A stretch of 64,000 nt of DNA from Flagellimonas taeanensis (GTDB lineage Bacteria; Bacteroidota; Bacteroidia; Flavobacteriales; Flavobacteriaceae), in NCBI RefSeq assembly GCF_003584105.1, contig NZ_QXFO01000017.1:114864-178863 (forward strand), in the 5' to 3' direction. Below the pieces are notes generated by a model, which did no database searches, was not told where the DNA came from, and was given only the letters and a program-made list of their open reading frames with translations. Shown one piece after another: positions 8,297 through 17,120 of the stretch. Positions within the stretch are counted from its first letter, which is position 1. Each line of letters opens with the position of its first letter. Position numbers and translations under genes: made by a program.

Positions 8297-9820
8297 TCAA
8301 ATGTAATATTTGAATGCAAGTGGTGGGGCTTTAATTTCTGTGCTAGCTGTTAATATTTCTCCGATTTTATCAGCAAACCGTAGTGTAACTGGTTCTCCAT
8401 CTGCATAAATGCAAGCATTATAATTTAATTTTGTAAGAGCTAAAATGTCTTTCAACACCTGTCTGATATCTGCCTCCCCCTTATTTATATCAATAAAAAT
8501 TGGGTTAGGAACTTCCATAGATAAGGCAGTTTGAATTTTTGGAACGTGACCAACAGTCCATAAAAATGCGCTTCTTTCATTTACAATGAAAGCATTTCCA
8601 CGTAGTATGGTATAATCACCCTTCGATTTGTACAATTTAAGTGGTTTTGTTTTTGTTATTGTTACACCTACAAGGTTTGTTTCATTTGGTGTGACTTCTT
8701 GGAATGCTCTCCATTCTTGAGTATTAAACCTTGTCTTTGCGTGAATAAAAACCTCTTTTGGGTAATCTCCATTTTGTTCTTTATAGGAATCCAGTGCTTG
8801 GGTTAAAAGTGCTTTTGCCTCTTTAGGTTTTAAATGAAATTCTCCTTTTTCAGGATTGTACCAAGGTCCAACTTCCCCTTTAAAAACTGTGCCGTCTCCA
8901 TTGTCTAAAAACATTTGAGCTGCACAACAGGCATTTCTTGGGTTTTTACTTTTTTCAACCTTTTTATAAACCAACCCTAAATAGCAAACTCCATTTCTTA
9001 CATCTGATAATTTCCAAGGTTTTCCACCAGCTTTATAAAAAGCAGCTGTTGAAATTGTCCAAGCTAAATGCCCTTCAATTTTTGAAAAATCTCGAAGGGG
9101 AACTCCAAAACCATTTTTAAAGTCTTTCCATGCTAAAGTGCTTTCTCTTAAAATTTGAGTAGGTATTGTATGTTCTAGCAACCTTGCTTTTAATTGATCA
9201 TGAAATTGAGCATCATAATTATATGTATCGGCTTCTTTTTCTTTAGCCTTTTCCTCGTTGTTAATATCTTCAAACAAAGTTGGTTCATACCTGAAAGTTT
9301 TTGCTTTCGATTTTTTAATAAGAGACTTTATTTGAACCATATTTTTAGGCATTACTGAATTTGGGCGACAGTACTTGTATATTTCATCAGGTACAACCAC
9401 AAACCAAACATCTACCCGTTCATCTTCATTTTTATTTGCTGAAATTATTTTATTGATGAAAAGAGAAACTAAGTCGTAAGTTCGTTTATGAGTACTCTCA
9501 TTGTATAGGTGCTTTCCAATTTCTTCATTTGTAACTTCCTTGAAAACAATGCTTTTTGCTTCCCATTTACAACCGAATACGGCTTCAAATCCAGGAAACA
9601 TTGGCCTTGTAATGTTATTGGCATTATAAATGGGTTTTTGGATTTGGTTTAAATAGTTTTCAAAAATACTCTTCCCTTCTTTTGTTGCTACTACACCGCT
9701 TTTAATTCCATAGAGATTGTTTAAGGGACCAAACAAAGAAAGTCCATCTCTCGCATCCGTGCATTTTTGTCCATGGGCAAAAAGAATGTTTGGTTCTTCA
9801 ATGTATTCTAACTCTTTCAT
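8297..9820 (-). CDS. Short prokaryotic Argonaute (MID-PIWI) of a SPARTA system
   Basis: A 507-residue protein with only the MID and PIWI parts of Argonaute, the size known for SPARTA short Argonautes. The PIWI landmark EGHLAWTISTAAFYKAGGKPW (about residues 250-270) is well preserved, but the following strand, CYLGLVYKKVEKSK, lacks the first catalytic Asp of the DEDX tetrad, so slicing is not expected. In SPARTA the Argonaute binds a guide RNA and a DNA target and thereby switches on the partner TIR NADase. Its start overlaps the stop of the TIR-APAZ gene by ATGA, giving strict coupling. It is the last gene of a five-gene minus-strand operon and is AT-rich like its neighbours. Confidence 0.93.
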   Translation of the reverse strand: MKELEYIEEPNILFAHGQKCTDARDGLSLFGPLNNLYGIKSGVVATKEGKSIFENYLNQIQKPIYNANNITRPMFPGFEAVFGCKWEAKSIVFKEVTNEEIGKHLYNESTHKRTYDLVSLFINKIISANKNEDERVDVWFVVVPDEIYKYCRPNSVMPKNMVQIKSLIKKSKAKTFRYEPTLFEDINNEEKAKEKEADTYNYDAQFHDQLKARLLEHTIPTQILRESTLAWKDFKNGFGVPLRDFSKIEGHLAWTISTAAFYKAGGKPWKLSDVRNGVCYLGLVYKKVEKSKNPRNACCAAQMFLDNGDGTVFKGEVGPWYNPEKGEFHLKPKEAKALLTQALDSYKEQNGDYPKEVFIHAKTRFNTQEWRAFQEVTPNETNLVGVTITKTKPLKLYKSKGDYTILRGNAFIVNERSAFLWTVGHVPKIQTALSMEVPNPIFIDINKGEADIRQVLKDILALTKLNYNACIYADGEPVTLRFADKIGEILTASTEIKAPPLAFKYYI

Positions 9821-11175
9821 TCCAATTCGGTGTTTTCTTCATAACCATCTTCATCGAAGTTCTCAAATTCGTTGAAATTTTCTAAATCAGCTTCTTCTTG
9901 CATAGTTCCATTTTCTGGAATAATGTAACTGAACTTTCCCTTAAATTGTAGGGGTTGATTTGAAATGAGAATCTTTTCCTCGCTTCCAACCTCTAAATAA
10001 AAAGTATCATTACCTTCCGACAAATAATTTGCAAAAGATAATAGTTTACTTCTCCAAGTATCGTTCCACCAATTTTTACCTTGTCTCCTTCTTGATGAAT
10101 GTTGAATGCTCTTGGATTCGATAAGGCTTTTGCCGTCTTTAGTAAAAAAAATATGAGAAGAAACCATAAGAACCGGGAAAGGATATAGTTTGGTCGCTCC
10201 AGATATTCCAAAATGCCAATTCTTTTCTTTTTGTTTTCCTACCATTAAAGTACCATTGATTTTATCCTTTTCAAGTTTTCCTTTTTCAAACCAAAATGCA
10301 AGTTTGTTAGACATTTCGTACTCCCGGAGTCCTTTATTTTGCAACATTTGTAGTTCAAATGCTTTATTTGTTAATTGAACAATTAACCTCTGACATTCAA
10401 AATTTCTAATAAAATCGGTATCATAGTTTCCGAACAAAACATCTTGTGTTGGTATTCTTATGGAATCACTCCCGCTGTATGCCGCCGTTTTAGGCAATTG
10501 TTCCATAAAGTCATATTCCCAAGCAAACGTACATAAGTAGTTTTTGAAGCGAATGGCGGGAAAGGGTAAATCTCTAACATCAAACCTTTTAGGCAATCGC
10601 CAATCAAAATTATGAAACCTTAATTCATTTGGAAATGAAGTGATGGAAAACCAATTCGAATCATAAACTTCTTCTTTTTCAATAACTCCTTTGTCGAAAA
10701 GAAATATTTGTTGATAGAGTTTATTACTTCTAGTAGGATCAGGTGAATACTTGGGAATACTCTGTTTTTCCAAAGTCTCTAATAAATCTCTTAATCCATT
10801 TGCCCAAGATTTTTTAAAGTCAATTGCATTAAGCCTGACAATATCAATATTTATATCGTCATAAGATAGATTTTCGTCAATAGCTAAGGGAATAATAAAT
10901 GTTTTATCCCTCAACTGTTTTTTTACTTTGGCTGCCACAGCCAATTCTTTCAAAACCCCTTCACGTTGATTTGAATATGAAGAAGAAACTATTAAAAATT
11001 TACACGTATTTTCTCTGATTTCCTTTTCAATGTTACTCCAAAAATCAGCTCCTTTGTCTAAAAACAAAATGTCACACCAAACTTCATATCCTAAGCCAAT
11101 AAGTTTTAACGCCAACCATTTTGTAAAATCGTTGTCATCAGGTGTAGCATGACTTATGAATATTTTGTTTCTCAT
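9817..11175 (-). CDS. TIR-APAZ protein, NAD-hydrolysing effector of SPARTA
   Basis: A 452-residue partner of the short Argonaute. The N-terminal TIR domain (about residues 3-140) shows the first strand KIFISHATPDDNDFTKWLAL, the box-2-like LIVSSSYSNQ and the catalytic glutamate at residue 77 in GVLKELAVAA, the position I recall for the NADase glutamate of Maribacter SPARTA. The rest (about 170-450) is the APAZ region, which in this family resembles Argonaute N/L domains and contacts the guide-target duplex. The C-terminal tail is strongly acidic (EEADLENFNEFENFDEDGYE). Activated complexes deplete NAD(P)+ and stop growth of plasmid- or phage-invaded cells. It overlaps both neighbours by 1-4 bp. 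Confidence 0.93.
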   Translation of the reverse strand: MRNKIFISHATPDDNDFTKWLALKLIGLGYEVWCDILFLDKGADFWSNIEKEIRENTCKFLIVSSSYSNQREGVLKELAVAAKVKKQLRDKTFIIPLAIDENLSYDDINIDIVRLNAIDFKKSWANGLRDLLETLEKQSIPKYSPDPTRSNKLYQQIFLFDKGVIEKEEVYDSNWFSITSFPNELRFHNFDWRLPKRFDVRDLPFPAIRFKNYLCTFAWEYDFMEQLPKTAAYSGSDSIRIPTQDVLFGNYDTDFIRNFECQRLIVQLTNKAFELQMLQNKGLREYEMSNKLAFWFEKGKLEKDKINGTLMVGKQKEKNWHFGISGATKLYPFPVLMVSSHIFFTKDGKSLIESKSIQHSSRRRQGKNWWNDTWRSKLLSFANYLSEGNDTFYLEVGSEEKILISNQPLQFKGKFSYIIPENGTMQEEADLENFNEFENFDEDGYEENTELE

Positions 11176-14081
11176 TATTTATTTTTCATTTCCACTCTAC
11201 TGCGAATGGTTTCGGTTAAAAGGGAATACAGTTGAGGAAGAATATCGGTTTCGAAACCGTAGGCTTTTAAAACTTCTTCATCAAATGCAATTCTATCTTT
11301 TTGTTTATATTCCTCTTCAAAATCTTTTATTTCTCGTTCACAAAGAGATTTGAAAGCAGATAAAATATCCTTAACTTGTTTTTTGCTAAGAACTTCTGGA
11401 TTTAAGACCTTTAGTTTTTTAAAATAGTCTGCATTTAAATCTAATGCTCCTTCATTTCGTGATGAGCCTCTAACCTCAATAATTAATTTTGAAACAATTG
11501 AGTTTAGTAATGCTCCAATCAACATTACATCATAGCCTTCTTTAACATTGATAACTGCTAATCTTTGATTTACTGTAAACTTGTCTTTCGAGTAACTAAA
11601 AAACAATCTTCTGTATGGATTGATTGCAGTAACAATATTTGCTTCATTAGGTGGGATTGAATACCAGAATGGTTTATGATTGTCATTGAAGCCTTTTTCT
11701 TTTATTGTTAAAGTGTTATTAGTGTTTGTTTCATTTTCAAATTTTTTAATCCATTTGTAAGCCTTAGGATATTTCCTTTTTAATTCATCTTCTGTTTTGT
11801 TACAAGTGAATAAATATGATTTAAAAGATGAGTTTTGTATTTCAAGATGACTAATCTGTTTTGGACTTTTTAGATATGGTGTTAGAAACTCTTTCTCTAC
11901 TGGCGGGTCACTGTCTTTGGGAATTATATACATTTTATCCCAGCCAGTTCTAATCCCACGAGGTGCATCAATTATCTCTGGATAAAGATTTTTAGTATGG
12001 TTTTCAAATTGAGTGAATAAATTTGGGGATATAAAATATTCATCCCAATTACTTTCTGATTTGAGCGATTCTAATAATTCTGTTTTATCAACAATGCTCA
12101 CAGTATTTGTGCCGTCTGTCTTCTGAAATACGTTTTTAAATTGAGCATCCTCTTTCCAGTTGCTATTATGCAAATAATCACAATTGTCAACTTCCGTATA
12201 AAAATCTTCAAATTTTTGCAAAGACTTGTCTTTAAATAATACTTCCAACTTTTCGTTTACGGTAATGAATTTGGTCGGTTCTTTGCTCGTTCTTTTTTCA
12301 AGCGTAATAAAAATTGTACTGACTTTTGAATCTTTGAACCAATGTTCTGCATTGCTCTTTACAATGTATTTTATATGGAAGTTGTCCAACAAAAATTTCT
12401 TGAACTGCAAACCGTAATTCTTTCCCAACCATGCATTGGAGGTAATTGCGGACAAAACTCCATTGTCTTTTAAGAACTTAAATGAGTTATAAAAGCAATA
12501 AATGTAATAATCGCTTTTCCCGTTGATCTCAAATTTGTTACCGTTTAAAAATGCAGATTGTGTTTTTGCAAATTCATTTTCAAACTGTGCATTCAAAATT
12601 TCATTTGGAATATCCTCTTGCTGAATGAAAGGGAAATTCGAAACAACAGCATCAAATTTCGGAATTGGAATTTGGTTGATTTTGTCAATATCCTTGTTGT
12701 CAGGAATTGCTATCGTTTGTTTTGGAACAAGCGTGAAAAAGTCCTTTCGTATTACTCTTGGAAAATTTGCCGTATCGTCAACCCGTTGTTTGTATAAGTT
12801 GATGACCGAAAGCGTTGCAGGAAAATGCGAAATATCATTGCCCCAAATTTGATTTAAAACTTGTTGATGATTTTTGTTTCCAAAAAACTGTAATATTTGA
12901 TAGAACGAACTTAAAAATGTTCCTGTTCCCGATGTTGGGTCAATTACAATATCATTTCGGCCTTTAATTGCTGAAAATGTAACAAGATTTGCCAATGTCT
13001 CGGAAGTGAAGTATTGCCCAAATTTCTGTTTTTCTTCCTGTGGCACTAAGTTTTCCAAAATATGTCCAATCACTTCATTCGGCAATACTTTGAAATCAAA
13101 TTCATTAAAAACAGAAACAAGTTGATAAAGTAATTCGTCAATCGTTTCGTTGAACGGGATTTTATCTGTAAAATCACTTTCAAAAACGGCTTGGTAATCT
13201 ATTTTCTTTGCTTGGTCAAAAAAGTCGTTAAGTTGCTTTTGAACTTTTTTGCTATCCTTTAACTCCAATTTAGATACTTTGCCTGACAAGTTTTCTGAAA
13301 GTGTGAGATAGAAAAGGATTTTACCAATAAATTTATAGTATGTGAACTTTGCCAAAACTTCTTCGGGTTCAACTTTTTCAACTCTTCTTGATGAAGTTGA
13401 CAGAATTTTAAGCGTAGCACTTTCAACAATTTTCCATTGATTAAATTCTTTTCTGAATGAACTGTCATCTCCTTTAAGTTCATTGATTTCATTTTGGAAT
13501 TGCGGAACAAAATGTTGAGAAGTTTGCAAAACGGCTTCAACAATGTTGGACGAAATATTTATTGCCTTTTTCAGCTTTCCATCTTGGTAGAGTTGACCTA
13601 AATCGTGAAGTATTTCAATTAACCGATTTTGAAGTTTTGATTCGTGCTTTATGTAATTATTCCTGTCTGCTAAATCATTTCTATTCATGATACCCTTTTC
13701 TTTAGGGTAAACTTTCAATTTTTCCAATCCAGAAATAGAATAATCATCATCTTTGATTTTCCATATAATGGCTTCTGCACCGTTCCAAGTAACAAAAGAA
13801 TCTGATTTCAACCGTTCAGCCTTTTCCAGAGCATTTTCCAACATTTCAGTGTCATCTGCTTCGGTATCGGGAAATTTCAACTCCCAACCATTGAAAACAA
13901 TACCCGAAACCTTGTCTATAAACAAGAGAACATCTGGAAATTTTGTTCTTCCTGATGCGACTTTTAATCCTTCGTCATTAGTTGCGTCTTGAAATAGAGT
14001 AGTGCCGTTATTAATAGCTTGTTTTATCCAACTAATAATTTGTCCCGACCAAGCTCTTTCGTTATATGTAACTTTCGCCAT
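11175..14081 (-). CDS. Type IIG-like restriction-modification enzyme (nuclease plus N6-adenine methyltransferase)
   Basis: A 968-residue single-chain enzyme. The N-terminus has a PD-(D/E)xK nuclease pattern: Asp50 in TKFPDVLLF, then Glu67-x-Lys69 in NGWELKFPD. A helical connector leads to the gamma-class methyltransferase core with SAM motif I VIDPTSGTGTFL and catalytic motif IV in the unusual form VVSNFPFI (usually NPPY/F), around residues 390-500. The C-terminal third resembles the target-recognition region of Eco57I/LlaJI-type enzymes, with the phrase IDAPRGIRTGWDKMYIIP and a final helical part. Start overlaps the methyltransferase gene upstream by 20 bp and stop overlaps the TIR-APAZ start. 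The recognition sequence cannot be read from the protein. Confidence 0.85.
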   Translation of the reverse strand: MAKVTYNERAWSGQIISWIKQAINNGTTLFQDATNDEGLKVASGRTKFPDVLLFIDKVSGIVFNGWELKFPDTEADDTEMLENALEKAERLKSDSFVTWNGAEAIIWKIKDDDYSISGLEKLKVYPKEKGIMNRNDLADRNNYIKHESKLQNRLIEILHDLGQLYQDGKLKKAINISSNIVEAVLQTSQHFVPQFQNEINELKGDDSSFRKEFNQWKIVESATLKILSTSSRRVEKVEPEEVLAKFTYYKFIGKILFYLTLSENLSGKVSKLELKDSKKVQKQLNDFFDQAKKIDYQAVFESDFTDKIPFNETIDELLYQLVSVFNEFDFKVLPNEVIGHILENLVPQEEKQKFGQYFTSETLANLVTFSAIKGRNDIVIDPTSGTGTFLSSFYQILQFFGNKNHQQVLNQIWGNDISHFPATLSVINLYKQRVDDTANFPRVIRKDFFTLVPKQTIAIPDNKDIDKINQIPIPKFDAVVSNFPFIQQEDIPNEILNAQFENEFAKTQSAFLNGNKFEINGKSDYYIYCFYNSFKFLKDNGVLSAITSNAWLGKNYGLQFKKFLLDNFHIKYIVKSNAEHWFKDSKVSTIFITLEKRTSKEPTKFITVNEKLEVLFKDKSLQKFEDFYTEVDNCDYLHNSNWKEDAQFKNVFQKTDGTNTVSIVDKTELLESLKSESNWDEYFISPNLFTQFENHTKNLYPEIIDAPRGIRTGWDKMYIIPKDSDPPVEKEFLTPYLKSPKQISHLEIQNSSFKSYLFTCNKTEDELKRKYPKAYKWIKKFENETNTNNTLTIKEKGFNDNHKPFWYSIPPNEANIVTAINPYRRLFFSYSKDKFTVNQRLAVINVKEGYDVMLIGALLNSIVSKLIIEVRGSSRNEGALDLNADYFKKLKVLNPEVLSKKQVKDILSAFKSLCEREIKDFEEEYKQKDRIAFDEEVLKAYGFETDILPQLYSLLTETIRSRVEMKNK

Positions 14082-14976
14082 TAAGAATTGGAGTTTTATA
14101 ATTTAACGTATGATACTTTACAATAGGCTCACTGAATAATCGCAAGGTCGATTCTTTAATCTCTTTTTGTTTTAGCGTTTCTTCTATCCTGTTGGTGCAG
14201 ATTTGGATATAATCAACTTCTTTAACTTTATGAAGTAAGACATCTTCGTTTTTTTCAATACCAATAAAATTTCTGTTTTCAAGAATGGCTGAAAGAAGAA
14301 AGCTACCGCTTCCACAGGCGTTGTCGAGAACAACATCTCCTGGTTTTGTGAAAGTCCTTATCAAATATCTTCCTAATTCTATTGGTTTTTGAGTTGGATG
14401 GTAAACCGTTCCTTCCGATTCAGCAGTTTTTACATATACAAAATCATCAATTGGTTGTTCTTCGTAAAACACGATGTCATTTGGATAGCGCTTTCCATTA
14501 CTTTTTACATGACGTGGTTTAAAATCCCCGTAACTTCCTGTATATTGATCTTTTCGAACTCCTTTATCATACGCTTCACCATTTGTCATTTGCGGATTAT
14601 AGGTAGGCTGTTTTTTATAAAAAACACATATATCTTCATGTTTTCTTAATGGCTGTTTTTTTGCATTTAAGAAATTGGTTGCCTTTGATTTAATCCAAAC
14701 AATTTTATACTTAAAATCCTTTTCGTTACTTAAAATAAGTTTCGCTGTAAAAATACCTTGTGAGGTAAGAACAATTGCTCCGTTATCCTTTATTATCCGA
14801 TAATACTCTTTCCACAATTTTTTGAGATCAATCACTGAATCCCATTTGTTTTGTGTAGTTCCATAGGGCAAATCGCATAGAATCATATCAATACTTTTGC
14901 TTGGTATTTTCTTCATTTCCAGAAGACAATCACCTTGAATTACTTTATTAAGATATTTACTTATATTTTTTGGCAT
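14062..14976 (-). CDS. Beta-class DNA methyltransferase
   Basis: A site-specific DNA amino-methyltransferase (adenine-N6 or cytosine-N4). Catalytic motif IV comes first, MILCDLPYGTTQNKWD (about residues 30-45), and SAM motif I comes near the C-terminus, VVLDNACGSGSFLLSAI followed by NRNFIGIEK; this order defines the beta class. In between lies HPTQKPIELGRYLI, typical of the group. I prefer the ATG at 14976, 4 bp after the controller stop, because its N-terminus starts cleanly with the usual NKVIQGDCL. An ATG at 15009 would add 11 residues and overlap the controller gene. It lies between the controller protein and the IIG enzyme and probably provides protective methylation. Confidence 0.88.
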   Translation of the reverse strand: MPKNISKYLNKVIQGDCLLEMKKIPSKSIDMILCDLPYGTTQNKWDSVIDLKKLWKEYYRIIKDNGAIVLTSQGIFTAKLILSNEKDFKYKIVWIKSKATNFLNAKKQPLRKHEDICVFYKKQPTYNPQMTNGEAYDKGVRKDQYTGSYGDFKPRHVKSNGKRYPNDIVFYEEQPIDDFVYVKTAESEGTVYHPTQKPIELGRYLIRTFTKPGDVVLDNACGSGSFLLSAILENRNFIGIEKNEDVLLHKVKEVDYIQICTNRIEETLKQKEIKESTLRLFSEPIVKYHTLNYKTPILNGESYI

Positions 14977-14980
14977 ATTA

Positions 14981-15307
14981 TTAAAGTTTGAGACTTTCTT
15001 GTTTGGCATTGATTTGACGCAGATATTTCACTTTTTTTTCCGCAATAAAAAGAGCATCTGTTGAACAACTACTTGCATATATTTTCTTTGCAAATAAGTC
15101 ACTGAAATACTCGGTTTTGAGTTCTTCCAAGTCAAGGCTGAATACAGTTGCTAATTGTGTTAACCTTTTTTCATCAAAATCCCTTTTGCCGTTTTCGATT
15201 TTGCTCAAATTTGCAGAATCCAAACCCAATTTTGCACCTAACTGTGTTAAAGTATATCCATTTTTTGTGCGTAACTGTCTAATGTACTCCCCAAAATATT
15301 GTTTCAT
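14981..15307 (-). CDS. XRE-family controller (C-protein-like) regulator of the restriction operon
   Basis: A small regulator of 108 residues with an N-terminal helix-turn-helix of the Cro/C1 type: IRQLRTKNGYTLTQLGAKLG, then LDSANLSKIENGKRDF. The ATG at 15307 was chosen; the upstream TTG at 15343 would place the operator inside the gene. It is the first gene of the defence operon. A perfect inverted repeat at 15327-15343 lies 20 bp before the start, so self-regulation of the operon is likely. Its C-terminus (FIAEKKVKYLRQI) resembles that of the regulator at 33585-33893 (VAERKIKYLKS), so the two islands use related controllers. Confidence 0.85.
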   Translation of the reverse strand: MKQYFGEYIRQLRTKNGYTLTQLGAKLGLDSANLSKIENGKRDFDEKRLTQLATVFSLDLEELKTEYFSDLFAKKIYASSCSTDALFIAEKKVKYLRQINAKQESLKL

Positions 15308-15326
15308 AAGACTTGTTTTTTTAAAC

Positions 15327-15343
15327 TTGTCAAGTTTTGACAA
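15327..15343. promoter_or_regulatory. Operator: inverted repeat before the controller gene
   Basis: TTGTCAAGTTTTGACAA is a perfect inverted repeat: 7-base arms around a 3-base centre. It sits 20 bp upstream of the controller ATG, where C-proteins of restriction-modification systems bind their own promoter. A 17-bp inverted repeat with GAC/GTC at the same positions but in swapped order precedes the second controller (33554-33570). Confidence 0.65.
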
Positions 15344-15507
15344 ATCTAAAAAATATTATTTTGGGTTATTAAAATTTTAGAATCTTTATTTAAGAACCTC
15401 CAAATCTTACCCCAACTTTTGCGCATGGATCCTGTCGGGTTTTTGTAGCGTTCGGGAAGATAAGCGTGAAGCAAAAACACGATAGGGTGCAACCTACTTT
15501 TTGGATT

Positions 15508-16530
15508 TCAATAACCCATGTCCTCACCAGTCCCCCTAGCCTTATCGATTCCCCTCCCAAGAGCCTTTATGATTTTGGCCGCAATCTGTACTTTATTGGT
15601 CGGTATACTGGGAGCTTTGACCCCCATAGTTTTTAGTAGTTTGAAGGCCATGTCCTTTTCCTTGGTGGGCAGTCCCATCACCTTGGCAAAGAACTTCCCC
15701 GGTTCCTTGGCATGGGCCTTTCTCCCAACGTAGGATTCCACATAGTTCCTGTTGAACCCTGTTGTCTTGTCAAAGGTCTTTTCGGCTGCTTGGTAAAAGC
15801 TGTCCCGATCAAACCCCCTTTTGACCGTCTTTCCGTTCAGTTCCACTTGCGAGGCCTTGTGTTTTGCCATGGGTGAAAGCGTATAGGTGTTCGTTACGTC
15901 CCTTCTGCTGACGATGATATGGATATGGGTCTGTGGCCCTTCCTTCTTCATTCCTGCGGCCACTAGTTGCCCGTTCTGTTTGTGTGGGGCCAATCTTGTT
16001 TGCTCTGCTATCCTTTTTTCAAGCTCATTGACATTCCCGATGGATTCGCCACGCTCCACTTTTCGTATCTCGTTCCTTAGCCTTGCTATTTCACCTCGAT
16101 ATGGAGCGTTCTCCTGTACCTGTTTGTCAAAGCCCCGATAGGTGCGTTCATGCTCGATCTTGGCATAATATTTCAGGTTCTCAACCTTTACCTCTTGGTT
16201 ACGATGGAAACTCTTGGCATAGTCCTCCATAAGCTTCCTTGTATATTCCCTTAGCATATTTGGATCATTTCCGATGGCCTTCAGTTCCCTTTGGTTGGGA
16301 CTGACCACTATGGAATAGAATTTTGGGTCCTTCTGCCTTAATTTGGCCGTATTGGCATCTATTTCATCGATGACCGTTTGAGGGCTTACGCTATCATTTT
16401 CTTGATCAAAGAATTCCTCCCTTTGCTCGGGCGACCTATCCTCGTTTTCCTTTTCCAGATAGTCCACATAGTTCCCCACACTGGAGTTGTAGGTACTGCC
16501 CATTTTCTGTGCTGAGATGGTAAGGTACAT
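15508..16530 (-). CDS. MobB-like relaxase/mobilization protein (DUF5712 family)
   Basis: A 340-residue protein of the Bacteroidota MobB/DUF5712 type. The motif GPQTHIHIIVSRRD (about residues 195-208) has the HxH metal-binding pattern of relaxases. A long helical segment rich in Arg/Glu (about 110-180) precedes it, and the C-terminus is basic (KAPSIPTNKVQIAAKIIKAL, then GRGIDKARG). Such proteins nick and lead DNA at oriT when a helper conjugative element supplies the channel. It lies 5 bp after the BfmA/BtgA-like gene in the same direction. No coupling protein or type IV secretion genes are present, so the island is mobilizable rather than self-transmissible. Confidence 0.82.
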   Translation of the reverse strand: MYLTISAQKMGSTYNSSVGNYVDYLEKENEDRSPEQREEFFDQENDSVSPQTVIDEIDANTAKLRQKDPKFYSIVVSPNQRELKAIGNDPNMLREYTRKLMEDYAKSFHRNQEVKVENLKYYAKIEHERTYRGFDKQVQENAPYRGEIARLRNEIRKVERGESIGNVNELEKRIAEQTRLAPHKQNGQLVAAGMKKEGPQTHIHIIVSRRDVTNTYTLSPMAKHKASQVELNGKTVKRGFDRDSFYQAAEKTFDKTTGFNRNYVESYVGRKAHAKEPGKFFAKVMGLPTKEKDMAFKLLKTMGVKAPSIPTNKVQIAAKIIKALGRGIDKARGTGEDMGY

Positions 16531-16535
16531 GAGCG

Positions 16536-17120
16536 TTATTTTAATTGGTATTTGAGGCTTTCAAAATCCCCGATGCACATATTGATTTTCAGATATGGCT
16601 TTCCCATCATCGGCTCCACCTTCTCCACATTGTTGAGGATTTCATTGCAGTGCTCCTTATAATCTTTGAATTCTTGTAGCATTCTATCGTGCTCTGTTTT
16701 CGGAACGGTGTTTCTAGGCTCCAAAAAATCCATTCGCTCTTCTTGTATCTGGACGGGTTCCCGTCTCGGTTTCCTCCCATCCTTTACATAGGCCTCGTAA
16801 AGAATGAGTACCATTTCATAGGTGGGCCGGATACTGGTCTTTTCCATGTTCTTGATAATGGCGATGAGCCTATCGAATTTTTTCATCATCTGACGCTCCA
16901 ACTTTTTGATACTATCAAGAATGATCTTTGTTCCCTCTCCAAAAGGGTCAAGGTGGTTCTCCTTGAAGTGGCTTACCATTCCATCCAACACCTCACTATG
17001 GGACTTGTTGAACCTTTTGGAATAGCTGCGAAAACGTGTGGCCGTTTCTTTCTTTACGGTGATATTGGAATACCCCCCGGTTCCTTTCTTTGTCCTTTCC
17101 TTTGTTGATTTCTTTTCCAT
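16536..17120 (-). CDS. BfmA/BtgA-family mobilization accessory protein
   Basis: A 194-residue basic protein. The N-terminus is a Lys/Thr-rich arm (KKSTKERTKKGTGGYSNITV), then a ribbon-helix-helix-like segment (VKKETATRFRSYSKRFNKSH), which is the expected oriT-binding part. The middle contains a coiled-coil-like stretch. This architecture and the gene order (accessory protein, then MobB) are typical of Bacteroidota mobilizable elements. The relaxosome role (oriT recognition together with MobB) is known for the family and inferred here. The upstream 250 bp contain clustered inverted repeats suited to be the oriT. Confidence 0.8.
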   Translation of the reverse strand: MEKKSTKERTKKGTGGYSNITVKKETATRFRSYSKRFNKSHSEVLDGMVSHFKENHLDPFGEGTKIILDSIKKLERQMMKKFDRLIAIIKNMEKTSIRPTYEMVLILYEAYVKDGRKPRREPVQIQEERMDFLEPRNTVPKTEHDRMLQEFKDYKEHCNEILNNVEKVEPMMGKPYLKINMCIGDFESLKYQLK

